Part shown: positions 1-6,443 of the stretch, one piece after another
Position numbering within the stretch: position 1 is the stretch's first letter
Layout: each line of letters opens with the position of its first letter
Assembly (NCBI GenBank): GCA_027490485.1
Contig: JAIXYA010000251.1
Coordinates: forward strand, 1 to 9,213
Direction: 5' to 3'
Length of the DNA stretch: 9,213 nt
Source: Comamonadaceae bacterium
GTDB taxonomy: Bacteria > Pseudomonadota > Gammaproteobacteria > Burkholderiales > Burkholderiaceae_C
Notes under the pieces: model-generated
Told to the model about the DNA's origin: nothing
What the model saw: only the letters and a program-made list of their open reading frames with translations
Databases searched by the model: none
Made by a program: the position numbers and the translations under genes

Positions 1-573
1 GATAACGAAGAGGCCGCGCCCTACAAGCAAGACCCCGGCACGTTCACGCCTTGGGAAGACGTTCCCAGTGGCACTGACCTGTTGTTTTATGAAGGCCTGC
101 ATGGCGCGGTGGTGACCCCTGAAGTCAACATCGCCCAGCACCCCGATTTGCTGATTGGTGTGGTGCCGGTCATCAACTTGGAATGGATTCAAAAACTCTG
201 GCGCGACAAGTCCAAGCGCGGCTACTCCACCGAAGCCGTGACCGACACGATTTTGCGTCGCATGCCCGACTATGTGAACTACATCTGCCCGCAGTTCGCC
301 CACACCCATGTGAACTTCCAGCGTGTGCCTTGTGTCGATACGTCCAACCCATTCATTGCGCGTGAAATTCCTGCGCCTGATGAAAGTTTTGTGGTGATTC
401 GCTTTGCCAATCCCAAGGGCATCGACTTTCCTTATTTGCTCAACATGATCCCCGACTCTTTCATGTCGCGTGCCAACACCGTGGTGGTCCCTGGCGGCAA
501 GATGGAACTGGCGATGCAACTCATCTTCACGCCTTTTGTGTGGCGCATGATGGAACGCAAGAAAAAGGCCTGA
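1..573 (+). CDS. prkB: Phosphoribulokinase, class I (5'-truncated by window edge)
   Basis: Phosphoribulokinase phosphorylates ribulose-5-phosphate with ATP to give ribulose-1,5-bisphosphate, the Rubisco substrate, in the cytoplasm. The frame is open from base 1 to the TGA at 571-573, giving 190 residues; bacterial class I enzymes have about 290, so roughly 100 N-terminal residues, including the P-loop, lie outside the window. Visible signatures are the FYEGLHGAVV segment around residues 29-38, whose Glu31 matches the Walker B glutamate known as Glu131 in the Rhodobacter enzyme, and WRDKSKRGYSTEAVTD, whose Arg68 and Arg73 match the sugar-phosphate-binding arginines of the family. VDTSNPFIAR and GIDFPYLLNMI are also typical, as is the basic C-terminus. 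It lies 33 bp upstream of a Calvin-subtype aldolase, consistent with a cbb operon. The family call is very secure; the number of missing residues is estimated from the family. Confidence 0.96.
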   Translation, partial: DNEEAAPYKQDPGTFTPWEDVPSGTDLLFYEGLHGAVVTPEVNIAQHPDLLIGVVPVINLEWIQKLWRDKSKRGYSTEAVTDTILRRMPDYVNYICPQFAHTHVNFQRVPCVDTSNPFIAREIPAPDESFVVIRFANPKGIDFPYLLNMIPDSFMSRANTVVVPGGKMELAMQLIFTPFVWRMMERKKKA

Positions 574-596
574 GGCCATCCCCCTAATTTTTAACT

Positions 597-600
597 GGAG
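597..600 (+). promoter_or_regulatory. Ribosome binding site of the aldolase gene
   Basis: GGAG sits 6 bases before the ATG at 607 and fixes this start. No in-frame alternative nearby has a better site. Confidence 0.75.
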
Positions 601-606
601 AATTTC

Positions 607-1644
607 ATGGCCCTTGTATCCCTGCGCCAAGTCTTAGACCATGCTGCCGAGCATGGCTATGGCATCCCTGCGTTCAACGTCAACAACCTCGAGCAAGTGC
701 AAGCCATCATGGAGGCTGCACAAGAGACCAACAGCCCCGTGATCTTGCAAGCGTCTGCGGGTGCGCGTAAATATGCAGGCGAAGCCTATTTGCGTCACTT
801 GGTGTTGGCTGCCATCGAAACCCATCCCGATATTCCGGTGGTGATGCACCAAGACCATGGTGTCTCGCCTGCGGTGTGCCAGCAGTCCATCCGTTCCGGT
901 TTTTCCAGTGTCATGATGGATGGCTCGTTGATGCAAGATGGCAAAACACCTTCTTCCTACGAGTACAACATCGATGTCACCCGCCGCGTCTGCGAGATGG
1001 CGCATGCGGTAGGCGTGTCTGTCGAAGGTGAGTTGGGTTGCTTGGGTTCTTTGGAAACCGGCGAGGCTGGTGAAGAAGATGGCGTGGGCGCTGTGGGCAA
1101 ACTCACCCACGATATGCTGCTGACCGATCCGGTACAAGCCAAAGACTTTGTTGAACGCACCGGCGTCGATGCCTTGGCGATTGCGATTGGCACCAGCCAC
1201 GGCGCTTACAAATTCACCCGCAAGCCCACGGGCGACATTTTGGCCATGGACCAAATCGTGGCCATTCACCAATCGATTCCCAACACCCATTTGGTCATGC
1301 ACGGCTCTTCCAGTGTGCCGCAAGAGTGGCTGGAAATCATTCGCGAGTTTGGTGGCGACATCAAAGAAACCTATGGCGTCCCCGTGGAAGAAATCCAGCG
1401 CGGTATTCGCTCAGGTGTGCGCAAGGTGAACATCGACACCGACATCCGCTTGGCCATGACCGGCGCGATGCGACAAGCGTTTGCGCAAGACCGCAGCGAA
1501 TTCGATCCACGCAAAGCTTTGATCGCAGCACGCAAAGCCGCCAAGGGCATTTGCAAAGCCCGCTTTGAAGCGTTTGGCTGCGCAGGCAAAGCGGCCAGCA
1601 TCAAAGTCGTTTCACTCGACGCCATGGCTGGCCGTTATGTCTAA
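607..1644 (+). CDS. cbbA: Fructose-bisphosphate aldolase, class II, Calvin cycle subtype
   Basis: This Zn-dependent aldolase joins dihydroxyacetone phosphate to glyceraldehyde-3-phosphate (fructose-1,6-bisphosphate) or to erythrose-4-phosphate (sedoheptulose-1,7-bisphosphate). The 345-residue length and sequence fit the class II subtype common in Calvin cycle clusters (also named fba). Metal and catalytic residues are visible: HQDHG at 81-85 (catalytic Asp83, Zn ligand His84), VEGELG at 139-144 (Glu142), GTSHG at 195-199 (His198) and MHGSSS at 231-236 (His232). The NIDTDIR block near 275-281 and the [14 protein letters not shown] loop are also characteristic. It follows prkB by 33 bp, and its last 8 bases overlap the start of glyA, so translation of glyA is probably coupled to it. 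It could also serve glycolysis/gluconeogenesis, but position next to prkB argues for a Calvin cycle role. Confidence 0.96.
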   Translation: MALVSLRQVLDHAAEHGYGIPAFNVNNLEQVQAIMEAAQETNSPVILQASAGARKYAGEAYLRHLVLAAIETHPDIPVVMHQDHGVSPAVCQQSIRSGFSSVMMDGSLMQDGKTPSSYEYNIDVTRRVCEMAHAVGVSVEGELGCLGSLETGEAGEEDGVGAVGKLTHDMLLTDPVQAKDFVERTGVDALAIAIGTSHGAYKFTRKPTGDILAMDQIVAIHQSIPNTHLVMHGSSSVPQEWLEIIREFGGDIKETYGVPVEEIQRGIRSGVRKVNIDTDIRLAMTGAMRQAFAQDRSEFDPRKALIAARKAAKGICKARFEAFGCAGKAASIKVVSLDAMAGRYV

Positions 1645-2917
1645 GCAGATGGCGTTTCCCGACCAATCAGATGTGTCACACAGTGACCCGCAGTTGTGGT
1701 CGGCCGTGTTGCAAGAAGCGCATCGGCAGGAACAACACATTGAGTTGATTGCCTCTGAAAACTACACCAGTCCAGCGGTCATGCGACTCCAAGGCTCGGT
1801 CCTGACCAACAAATACGCCGAGGGTTACCCTGGCAAGCGTTACTACGGCGGCTGTGAATTTGTCGACATCGTCGAACAGCTTTGCATTGACCGGCTGAAA
1901 GAACTGTACGGCGCCAATTTCGCCAACGTGCAGGCCAACTCCGGCTCGCAAGCCAACCAAGCGGTGTTCTTGGCCTTGCTGCAACCCGGCGACACCATCA
2001 TGGGCATGAGCTTGGCAGAAGGTGGTCACCTGACCCATGGCATGCACCTGAACATGAGTGGCAAATGGTTCAATGTGGTGAGTTACGGTCTGAATGCGGC
2101 CGAAGAAATTGACTACGACGCCATGGAGAAAATGGCCCATACGCACAAGCCCAAGCTGATCATCGCGGGTGCATCGGCCTATTCGCTGAAGATTGATTGG
2201 GAAAAGTTTGCACAGGTAGCCAAGAGCATTGGCGCTTACTTGATGGTAGACATGGCCCATTACTCTGGCTTGATTGCTGGGGGTGCTTATCCCAATCCAG
2301 TGCCCTTTGCCGATGTGGTCACGTCGACGACCCATAAGAGTTTGCGCGGCCCCCGCGGCGGCATCATCTTGACCAACAGTGAAGAGATGTCGAAAAAAAT
2401 CAACAGCGCGGTCTTCCCAGGCATGCAAGGCGGCCCGTTGATGCATGTCATTGCAGGTAAGGCCACCGCTTTTCATGAGGCCTTGCAACCAGCCTTCAAA
2501 GCCTATCAGCAACAGGTTTTGTTGAACGCAGACACCTTGGCCAAAACCTTGGTTGAGCGGGGATTGCGCATCGTCAGTGGCCGCACCGAAAGCCATGTGA
2601 TGTTGGTGGATTTGCGTGCCAAAGGCATCACGGGCAAAGCCGCCGAGCTGGCCTTGGGTCAAGCCCATATCACTTGCAACAAAAACGGCATCCCTAACGA
2701 CCCTGAAAAACCCATGGTCACCAGCGGGATTCGTTTGGGAACGCCTGCCATGACCACGCGTGGCTTTGGCCAAGAACAAGCGCGTATCACCGCGCATCTG
2801 ATTGCGGATGTGCTGGAAGCGCCAGACGACGCCCAGCATATTGCCAAGGCGCGTGCCAAGGTGGCTGAGTTGGTAGCGCCCTTCCCTGTGTATGGCGCAA
2901 GTGTTTTGCATCCTTGA
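1637..2917 (+). CDS. glyA: Serine hydroxymethyltransferase
   Basis: This PLP enzyme interconverts glycine plus 5,10-methylene-tetrahydrofolate and serine plus tetrahydrofolate. From the ATG at 1637 it has 426 residues, normal for the family. Key features are [11 protein letters not shown] near 35-45, [13 protein letters not shown] near 60-72, NSGSQAN near 101-107, GGHLTHG with His131 (stacks on PLP), VDMAH with Asp205 and His208, [14 protein letters not shown] with the Schiff-base Lys234, [11 protein letters not shown], and SGIRLGTPA with the carboxylate-binding Arg near the C-terminus. The start is uncertain: the ATG at 1637 overlaps the aldolase stop by 8 bp and the ATG at 1649 is an in-frame alternative; neither has a clear Shine-Dalgarno, suggesting translational coupling. 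An extension further upstream lies wholly inside the aldolase gene and is unlikely. The segment VDMAHYSG replaces the commoner VDMAH(V/I)AG, and the location among carbon-cycle genes suggests a pathway-specific paralog rather than the sole housekeeping copy. Confidence 0.95.
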   Translation: MSKQMAFPDQSDVSHSDPQLWSAVLQEAHRQEQHIELIASENYTSPAVMRLQGSVLTNKYAEGYPGKRYYGGCEFVDIVEQLCIDRLKELYGANFANVQANSGSQANQAVFLALLQPGDTIMGMSLAEGGHLTHGMHLNMSGKWFNVVSYGLNAAEEIDYDAMEKMAHTHKPKLIIAGASAYSLKIDWEKFAQVAKSIGAYLMVDMAHYSGLIAGGAYPNPVPFADVVTSTTHKSLRGPRGGIILTNSEEMSKKINSAVFPGMQGGPLMHVIAGKATAFHEALQPAFKAYQQQVLLNADTLAKTLVERGLRIVSGRTESHVMLVDLRAKGITGKAAELALGQAHITCNKNGIPNDPEKPMVTSGIRLGTPAMTTRGFGQEQARITAHLIADVLEAPDDAQHIAKARAKVAELVAPFPVYGASVLHP

Positions 2918-2945
2918 AGAACAGGTCGGTATTTTTTAACCATTG

Positions 2946-2951
2946 AAGGAG
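2946..2951 (+). promoter_or_regulatory. Ribosome binding site deciding the sgaA start
   Basis: AAGGAG lies 6 bases before the ATG at 2958. It supports that ATG over the in-frame TTG at 2943, which lies before the site. Confidence 0.8.
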
Positions 2952-2957
2952 CCTGCC

Positions 2958-4211
2958 ATGGCTGGTCGTAATTTCTTGTTTGTCCCAGGTCCTACCAACG
3001 TACCAGAGCGTATTCAACGCGCCATGATGGTCTCTATGGAAGACCACCGCTCGCCGAATTTCCCTCAGCTCACGTACACCATCTTGGGTGGCTTGAAGGA
3101 CATCTTCCGCACCAAAACCGGCACGCCTTTCATTTTTCCTTCGTCGGGCACCGGCTGCTGGGAAGCCGCACTGACCAATACCTTGTCGCCCGGCGACAAA
3201 GTGCTTGCTGCGCGTTTTGGCCAGTTCAGCCATTTGTGGATCGACATGTGCCAGCGCTTGGGTTTGGATGTGCACATCGTTGACTGCGAATGGGGCACCG
3301 GTGTGCCATTGCAACAGTTTGCAGACATCTTGAAAAATGACACGCAACACAGCTTCAAAGCGGTGCTGGCTTGTCACAACGAGACCGCTACCGGCGTGAC
3401 CTCAGACATCGCAGGCGTACGCGAAGCCTTGGACGATGCCGCACACCCAGCGCTCTTGTTCGTTGATTGTGTTTCTTCTCTAGGCTGCATCGATTTTCGT
3501 TTCGATGACTGGGGCGTGGACATGGCGGTCAGTGGTTCGCAAAAGGGCTTGATGCTGCCCGCCGGTTTGGGCATTTTGTGCGTCAGCGACAAAGCATTGG
3601 CAATGCACAAAACTGCACAACTCAAACGCGCTTACTTTGACTTGCAAGACATGTTGCAAAGCAATGCCACAGGTTACTTTCCTTACACACCCGCGTTGCC
3701 ATTGATGTATGGACTGGTCGAGTCCATGAAAATGCTCAACGAAGAAGGCTTGGAGAACGTTTTTGCCCGTCACCATTACCTGGCCGAGGGTGTGCGTGCT
3801 GCGGTGACCCAAGGCTGGCAACTCAAGTTATGTGCTGCTGAAGCCAAGTGGCATTCAGACACGGTGACTGCGGTGATGTTGCCTCAAGGCATTGCAGGCA
3901 CGGAAGTGATTGCCCGCGCTTACCGTCGCTACAACTTGTCACTCGGTGGCGGTTTGTCCAAAGTGGCTGGCAAATTGTTTCGCATCGGGCACCTCGGCGA
4001 CATGAACGAGGTGCATTTGATGGCCGCGATAAATGGGGCTGAAATGGCCATGCTCGACTGCGGCGTGGCAGTCACCCCAGGCAGCGGCGCAGCTGCCGCT
4101 GGCAACTACTGGCGTCAGCATGCTGTGCCCTCTGGCTTGGGTGCGTCGGTCTTCAACAAGGATGAGCATGCAAAAAATAGTCTTTCTGGACAGGCAGTCG
4201 TTAAGGGCTGA
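2958..4211 (+). CDS. sgaA: Serine–glyoxylate aminotransferase (class V PLP aminotransferase)
   Basis: This enzyme transfers the amino group of serine to glyoxylate, giving hydroxypyruvate and glycine. It is 417 residues from the ATG at 2958, slightly longer than typical family members of about 400. The N-terminal NFLFVPGPTNVPERI and MEDHRSPNF motifs, the PSSGTGCWEAALTN phosphate-binding region (near 61-75), the CHNETATGVTSD segment, the FVDCVSSLG aspartate for PLP, and SGSQKGLMLPAG with Schiff-base Lys196 mark the serine–glyoxylate/alanine–glyoxylate aminotransferase branch. The C-terminal GLSKVAGKLFRIGHLGDMN motif, carrying the carboxylate-binding Arg, is also present. It lies 40 bp after glyA, whose product supplies serine, and overlaps hprA, whose product consumes hydroxypyruvate, which makes serine the likely donor. 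Alanine–glyoxylate activity is the main alternative. The final ~25 residues look unlike the core and run into hprA. Confidence 0.92.
   Translation: MAGRNFLFVPGPTNVPERIQRAMMVSMEDHRSPNFPQLTYTILGGLKDIFRTKTGTPFIFPSSGTGCWEAALTNTLSPGDKVLAARFGQFSHLWIDMCQRLGLDVHIVDCEWGTGVPLQQFADILKNDTQHSFKAVLACHNETATGVTSDIAGVREALDDAAHPALLFVDCVSSLGCIDFRFDDWGVDMAVSGSQKGLMLPAGLGILCVSDKALAMHKTAQLKRAYFDLQDMLQSNATGYFPYTPALPLMYGLVESMKMLNEEGLENVFARHHYLAEGVRAAVTQGWQLKLCAAEAKWHSDTVTAVMLPQGIAGTEVIARAYRRYNLSLGGGLSKVAGKLFRIGHLGDMNEVHLMAAINGAEMAMLDCGVAVTPGSGAAAAGNYWRQHAVPSGLGASVFNKDEHAKNSLSGQAVVKG
4158..4162 (+). promoter_or_regulatory. Ribosome binding site deciding the hprA start
   Basis: AAGGA, 5 bases before the ATG at 4168, lies inside the end of sgaA. 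It favours ATG 4168 over ATG 4162, which overlaps the site itself. Confidence 0.65.
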
Positions 4212-5115
4212 GCTGCGCAAACCCGCTTTTGCTCATGAATGGGCCGAGCATGTGCAAACCCGACCCGAAGAGGTGGTCGAGCGTTTGCAAGGGGCAACGG
4301 TTGCAATCAGCAACAAAGTGCCCATCCGTCGCGAAACCTTGGCGCAACTGCCTGAGCTCAAACTGATCGCCATGGCCGCCACCGGCTATGACGTGATTGA
4401 TGTAGAGGCTTGTCGCGAACGCGGTGTGGCGGTGGCCAATATTCGCAACTATGCGGTTCACACCGTGCCTGAACATGCATTCGCCCTGATTTTTGCCTTG
4501 CGCCGCAACTTGATCGCCTACCGCGACGACGTGCTCAATGGCCGCTGGCAAAAAGAGGAGCAGTTTTGCTTTTTCGATTACCCCATCCGCGATTTGCATG
4601 GCAGCACTTTGGGCATTTTTGGTGAGGGCGTGTTGGGGCAGGCCACAGCGCATATTGCTCGCGCTTTAGGCATGAAGGTGTTGTTCGCTGACCATGCGCC
4701 ACCCAAAGCTGTAGGCGTGGACTTTGTGCCAGCAGAGCAGGTGTTCGCTGAATCGGACATCATTTCTTTGCACTGCCCCTTGACACCTGCCTCACGCCAC
4801 TTCATTGGCATGGCGCAGTTGCAGCAGATGAAGCGCAGCGCTTTGCTGATCAACACCTCACGCGGAGGTTTGGTGGACGAGGAGGCTTTGAAAGTGGCTT
4901 TGCAAACCGGCGTGATTGCAGGTGCAGGCTTTGATGTGCTGAGTCAGGAGCCGCCCAAAAACGGTAACCCTTTGCTGGATATTCGCTCACCCAATTTCAT
5001 TTTGACGCCCCATGTAGCGTGGGCTTCGCAGCAAGCCATGCAGTTTTTGGCGGATCAGTTGATCGACAACATTGAAGCGTTCGTGGCCCACAAGCCCCAA
5101 CACTTGGTGACCTAA
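4168..5115 (+). CDS. hprA: Hydroxypyruvate reductase / D-glycerate dehydrogenase (D-2-hydroxyacid dehydrogenase family)
   Basis: It is predicted to reduce hydroxypyruvate (and possibly glyoxylate) to D-glycerate. From ATG 4168 it has 315 residues, close to the ~318 usual for HprA-type enzymes. The N-terminal catalytic part contains MAATGYDVIDVEACRERG and the NYAVHTVPEHAFALIFAL helix. The Rossmann signature is LGIFGEGVLG (Gly152, Gly154, Gly157), and an Asp at 175 after the second strand points to NADH rather than NADPH. The catalytic triad is Arg232 (NTSRGGLVDE), Glu261 (DVLSQEPP) and His282 (TPHVAWAS). The start overlaps sgaA by 44 bp, so the two are probably translationally coupled, and together they carry serine to glycerate. 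A longer upstream reading of the frame lies wholly within sgaA and is rejected. The exact substrate is inferred mainly from context. Confidence 0.92.
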   Translation: MQKIVFLDRQSLRAELRKPAFAHEWAEHVQTRPEEVVERLQGATVAISNKVPIRRETLAQLPELKLIAMAATGYDVIDVEACRERGVAVANIRNYAVHTVPEHAFALIFALRRNLIAYRDDVLNGRWQKEEQFCFFDYPIRDLHGSTLGIFGEGVLGQATAHIARALGMKVLFADHAPPKAVGVDFVPAEQVFAESDIISLHCPLTPASRHFIGMAQLQQMKRSALLINTSRGGLVDEEALKVALQTGVIAGAGFDVLSQEPPKNGNPLLDIRSPNFILTPHVAWASQQAMQFLADQLIDNIEAFVAHKPQHLVT

Positions 5116-5126
5116 GTTTCAGTCAC
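5107..5126. terminator. Possible weak bidirectional terminator between hprA and rsmI
   Basis: GTGAC (5107-5111) and GTCAC (5122-5126) form a 5-bp inverted repeat across the two convergent stop codons, with a 10-base loop. There is no U-run on either side, so termination strength is doubtful. Confidence 0.25.
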
Positions 5127-6033
5127 TGCTTTCCTCGGGTTTCTTTTGCAATGCGAGTGCATACAAGGCATTGCGTGGCGCACCTGAGATTTGAGCAGCC
5201 AACTTCACAGCCGTTTTCACGGGCAGCTCTGGCAGCAACAAATCCAGCACCCGCTCAGCCTCGGCCAAGCTTGTGTTCTCTTGCGCCAAGGGATGCAACA
5301 CCAAGGCAAACTCGCCTTTGGCGCGGTGCGGTGTGGCTTCAAGCCAAGCTGCAAAGTCTTGTGCGGGCACGCGGGCCACTTCTTCAAATTGCTTGGTCAA
5401 TTCCCGCCCCACGCTCAATTCTCTCGCGCCTAGTGCGCGCAAGTCCTTGGCCAAGGCTTCTATGCGATGCGGTGCTTCCAAAAAAACCTGTGATCGCGCC
5501 TCGCCAGACATGCTTTGAATGGCTGTTTGCCGCTCCGTTGATTTGCTGGGCAAAAAACCCAGAAACACAAAACTGCCGTCGCCGTGGCAACCGCTCACGC
5601 TGAGCATGGCCGTCACGCTGCTGGCGCCTGGAATAGGGATGACTCTGAACCCGGCCGCTTGCACCAAGGCCACCAGTTTGGCGCCCGGGTCGCTGATCGC
5701 GGGTGTACCTGCATCACTTAAATAGGCCACCCGTTGACCGCTTTGCAAGCGCAAAATTACCTGCTCTGCTGCACTCGACTCATTGTGTTGATGCAACGCT
5801 AAAAAAGCACTTGCTGCTTTGTCAATGCCATAGCCGCGCAGCAAAGTCTGGCTGTGGCGTGTGTCTTCGCAAGCCAAGGCGTCGGCCAGCGTCAACACAT
5901 GCAAAGCCCGCAGCCCCATGTCCGCCAAATTGCCAATCGGCGTGGCCAGCACATACAGGCAGGCTGGCGGATGCGCTTGTGAAGCGCTGGCATCGTGGGC
6001 TGCCACCAATGCGGAATCAAAACGTGAAACCAA
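5119..6033 (-). CDS. rsmI: 16S rRNA (cytidine1402-2'-O)-methyltransferase
   Basis: RsmI uses S-adenosylmethionine to 2'-O-methylate C1402 of 16S rRNA in the decoding centre. The 304-residue protein shows the tetrapyrrole-methylase fold: YVLATPIGNLADMGLRAL near 27-44, LACEDTRHSQTLL near 53-65, VAYLSDAGTPAISDPG near 102-117, PIPGASSVTAMLS near 133-145, FVFLGFLPSK near 155-164 and EAPHRIE further on. The start is the unusual TTG at 6033-6031. It is supported by a strong site (AAAGAGGTG, 6046-6038), by lack of any in-frame ATG between the upstream stop (6057-6055) and the conserved core, and by the N-terminal ~25 residues, which resemble those I recall for Comamonadaceae RsmI. Its stop lies 3 bp from that of convergent hprA, and its 5' end overlaps that of divergent yraN, an arrangement related to the E. 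coli rsmI/yraN locus. Confidence 0.95.
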   Translation of the reverse strand: MVSRFDSALVAAHDASASQAHPPACLYVLATPIGNLADMGLRALHVLTLADALACEDTRHSQTLLRGYGIDKAASAFLALHQHNESSAAEQVILRLQSGQRVAYLSDAGTPAISDPGAKLVALVQAAGFRVIPIPGASSVTAMLSVSGCHGDGSFVFLGFLPSKSTERQTAIQSMSGEARSQVFLEAPHRIEALAKDLRALGARELSVGRELTKQFEEVARVPAQDFAAWLEATPHRAKGEFALVLHPLAQENTSLAEAERVLDLLLPELPVKTAVKLAAQISGAPRNALYALALQKKPEESSD

Positions 6034-6407
6034 AAAACACCTCTTTCCCTGTACCTAACACCAAGCAACGCGGCGATGCAGCCGAACAGCGTGCATTGCG
6101 CTATTTGCAAGACCATGGCCTGACGCTGCTTGCTTCAAATTACCGCACGCCTGGGCGAGGCGGCGGCGAAATTGACCTGATTGTGCGCGAGTGCGATGGC
6201 ACAATGGTGTTCGTTGAGGTCAGGGCCCGCGCCAGAGACGATTTTGGGGGAGCCGGTGCCAGCATCAGCGCCCTCAAGCGAAGGCGCATTGTGTTTGCAG
6301 CCAAACACTTTTTGCGCAGATACCCCAAACCCCCGCCATGCCGCTTTGATGCCGTGCTACTACAAGCAGATAGCTTGATCTGGCTCAAAGCCGCGTTTGA
6401 AGAATGA
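6009..6407 (+). CDS. yraN: YraN family protein (UPF0102, endonuclease-like fold)
   Basis: This is a UPF0102 protein; the family has a restriction-endonuclease-like fold, but its cellular role is poorly defined. From ATG 6009 it has 132 residues (usual about 120). Visible motifs are KQRGDAAEQRALRYL near 19-33 (Glu26), LASNYRTPGRGGGEIDLI near 41-58 (Glu54, Asp56) and MVFVEVRAR near 66-74 (Glu70), which together resemble the D/E...E-x-K nuclease core, with Arg in place of the usual Lys after VEV. The next conserved piece is GASISALKRRRI. GTG 6024 is a possible alternative start; neither start has a good Shine-Dalgarno. The first 25 bases overlap the rsmI coding region on the other strand. A SIS-domain gene follows after 36 bp. 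Nuclease activity is inference from fold only. Confidence 0.9.
   Translation: MRNQNVKPKNTSFPVPNTKQRGDAAEQRALRYLQDHGLTLLASNYRTPGRGGGEIDLIVRECDGTMVFVEVRARARDDFGGAGASISALKRRRIVFAAKHFLRRYPKPPPCRFDAVLLQADSLIWLKAAFEE
6038..6046 (-). promoter_or_regulatory. Strong ribosome binding site for the TTG start of rsmI
   Basis: On the minus strand AAAGAGGTG lies 4 bases before TTG 6033. It matches the anti-Shine-Dalgarno well and supports the non-ATG start. These bases are also codons of the divergent yraN gene. Confidence 0.75.
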
Positions 6408-6431
6408 CGCAGCCAAGACATGTTGCAAAGG

Positions 6432-6437
6432 TATGAT
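6432..6437 (+). promoter_or_regulatory. Possible -10 element just before the SIS-domain gene
   Basis: TATGAT differs from the TATAAT consensus at one base and ends 6 bases before the ATG at 6444, so a transcript would begin at or next to that ATG. No convincing -35 hexamer is present at 16-18 bp. Confidence 0.25.
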
Positions 6438-6443
6438 TCGCCC

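Noticed and set aside
634..1323. Open frame of 229 codons on the minus strand opposite the aldolase gene
   Set aside because: Shadow of the aldolase reading frame; composition is rich in His/Gly/Arg and shows no family motif.
1676..2911. Long open frame on the minus strand opposite glyA (411 codons)
   Set aside because: It lies wholly antisense to a well-supported SHMT gene, has no recognisable motifs and no ribosome binding site; it is a by-product of codon bias.
2918..2957. T-run (2932-2937) with TATTTT and an upstream TTGCAT as a promoter or terminator between glyA and sgaA
   Set aside because: The T-run has no GC-rich stem before it, and the TTGCAT/TATTTT pair matches consensus poorly (3/6 and 4/6 with 18 bp spacing). 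Not strong enough to list.
6420..6443. Start of the SIS-domain gene at ATG 6420
   Set aside because: It would add eight residues not expected in the family and has no better ribosome binding site; ATG 6444 matches the usual N-terminus.
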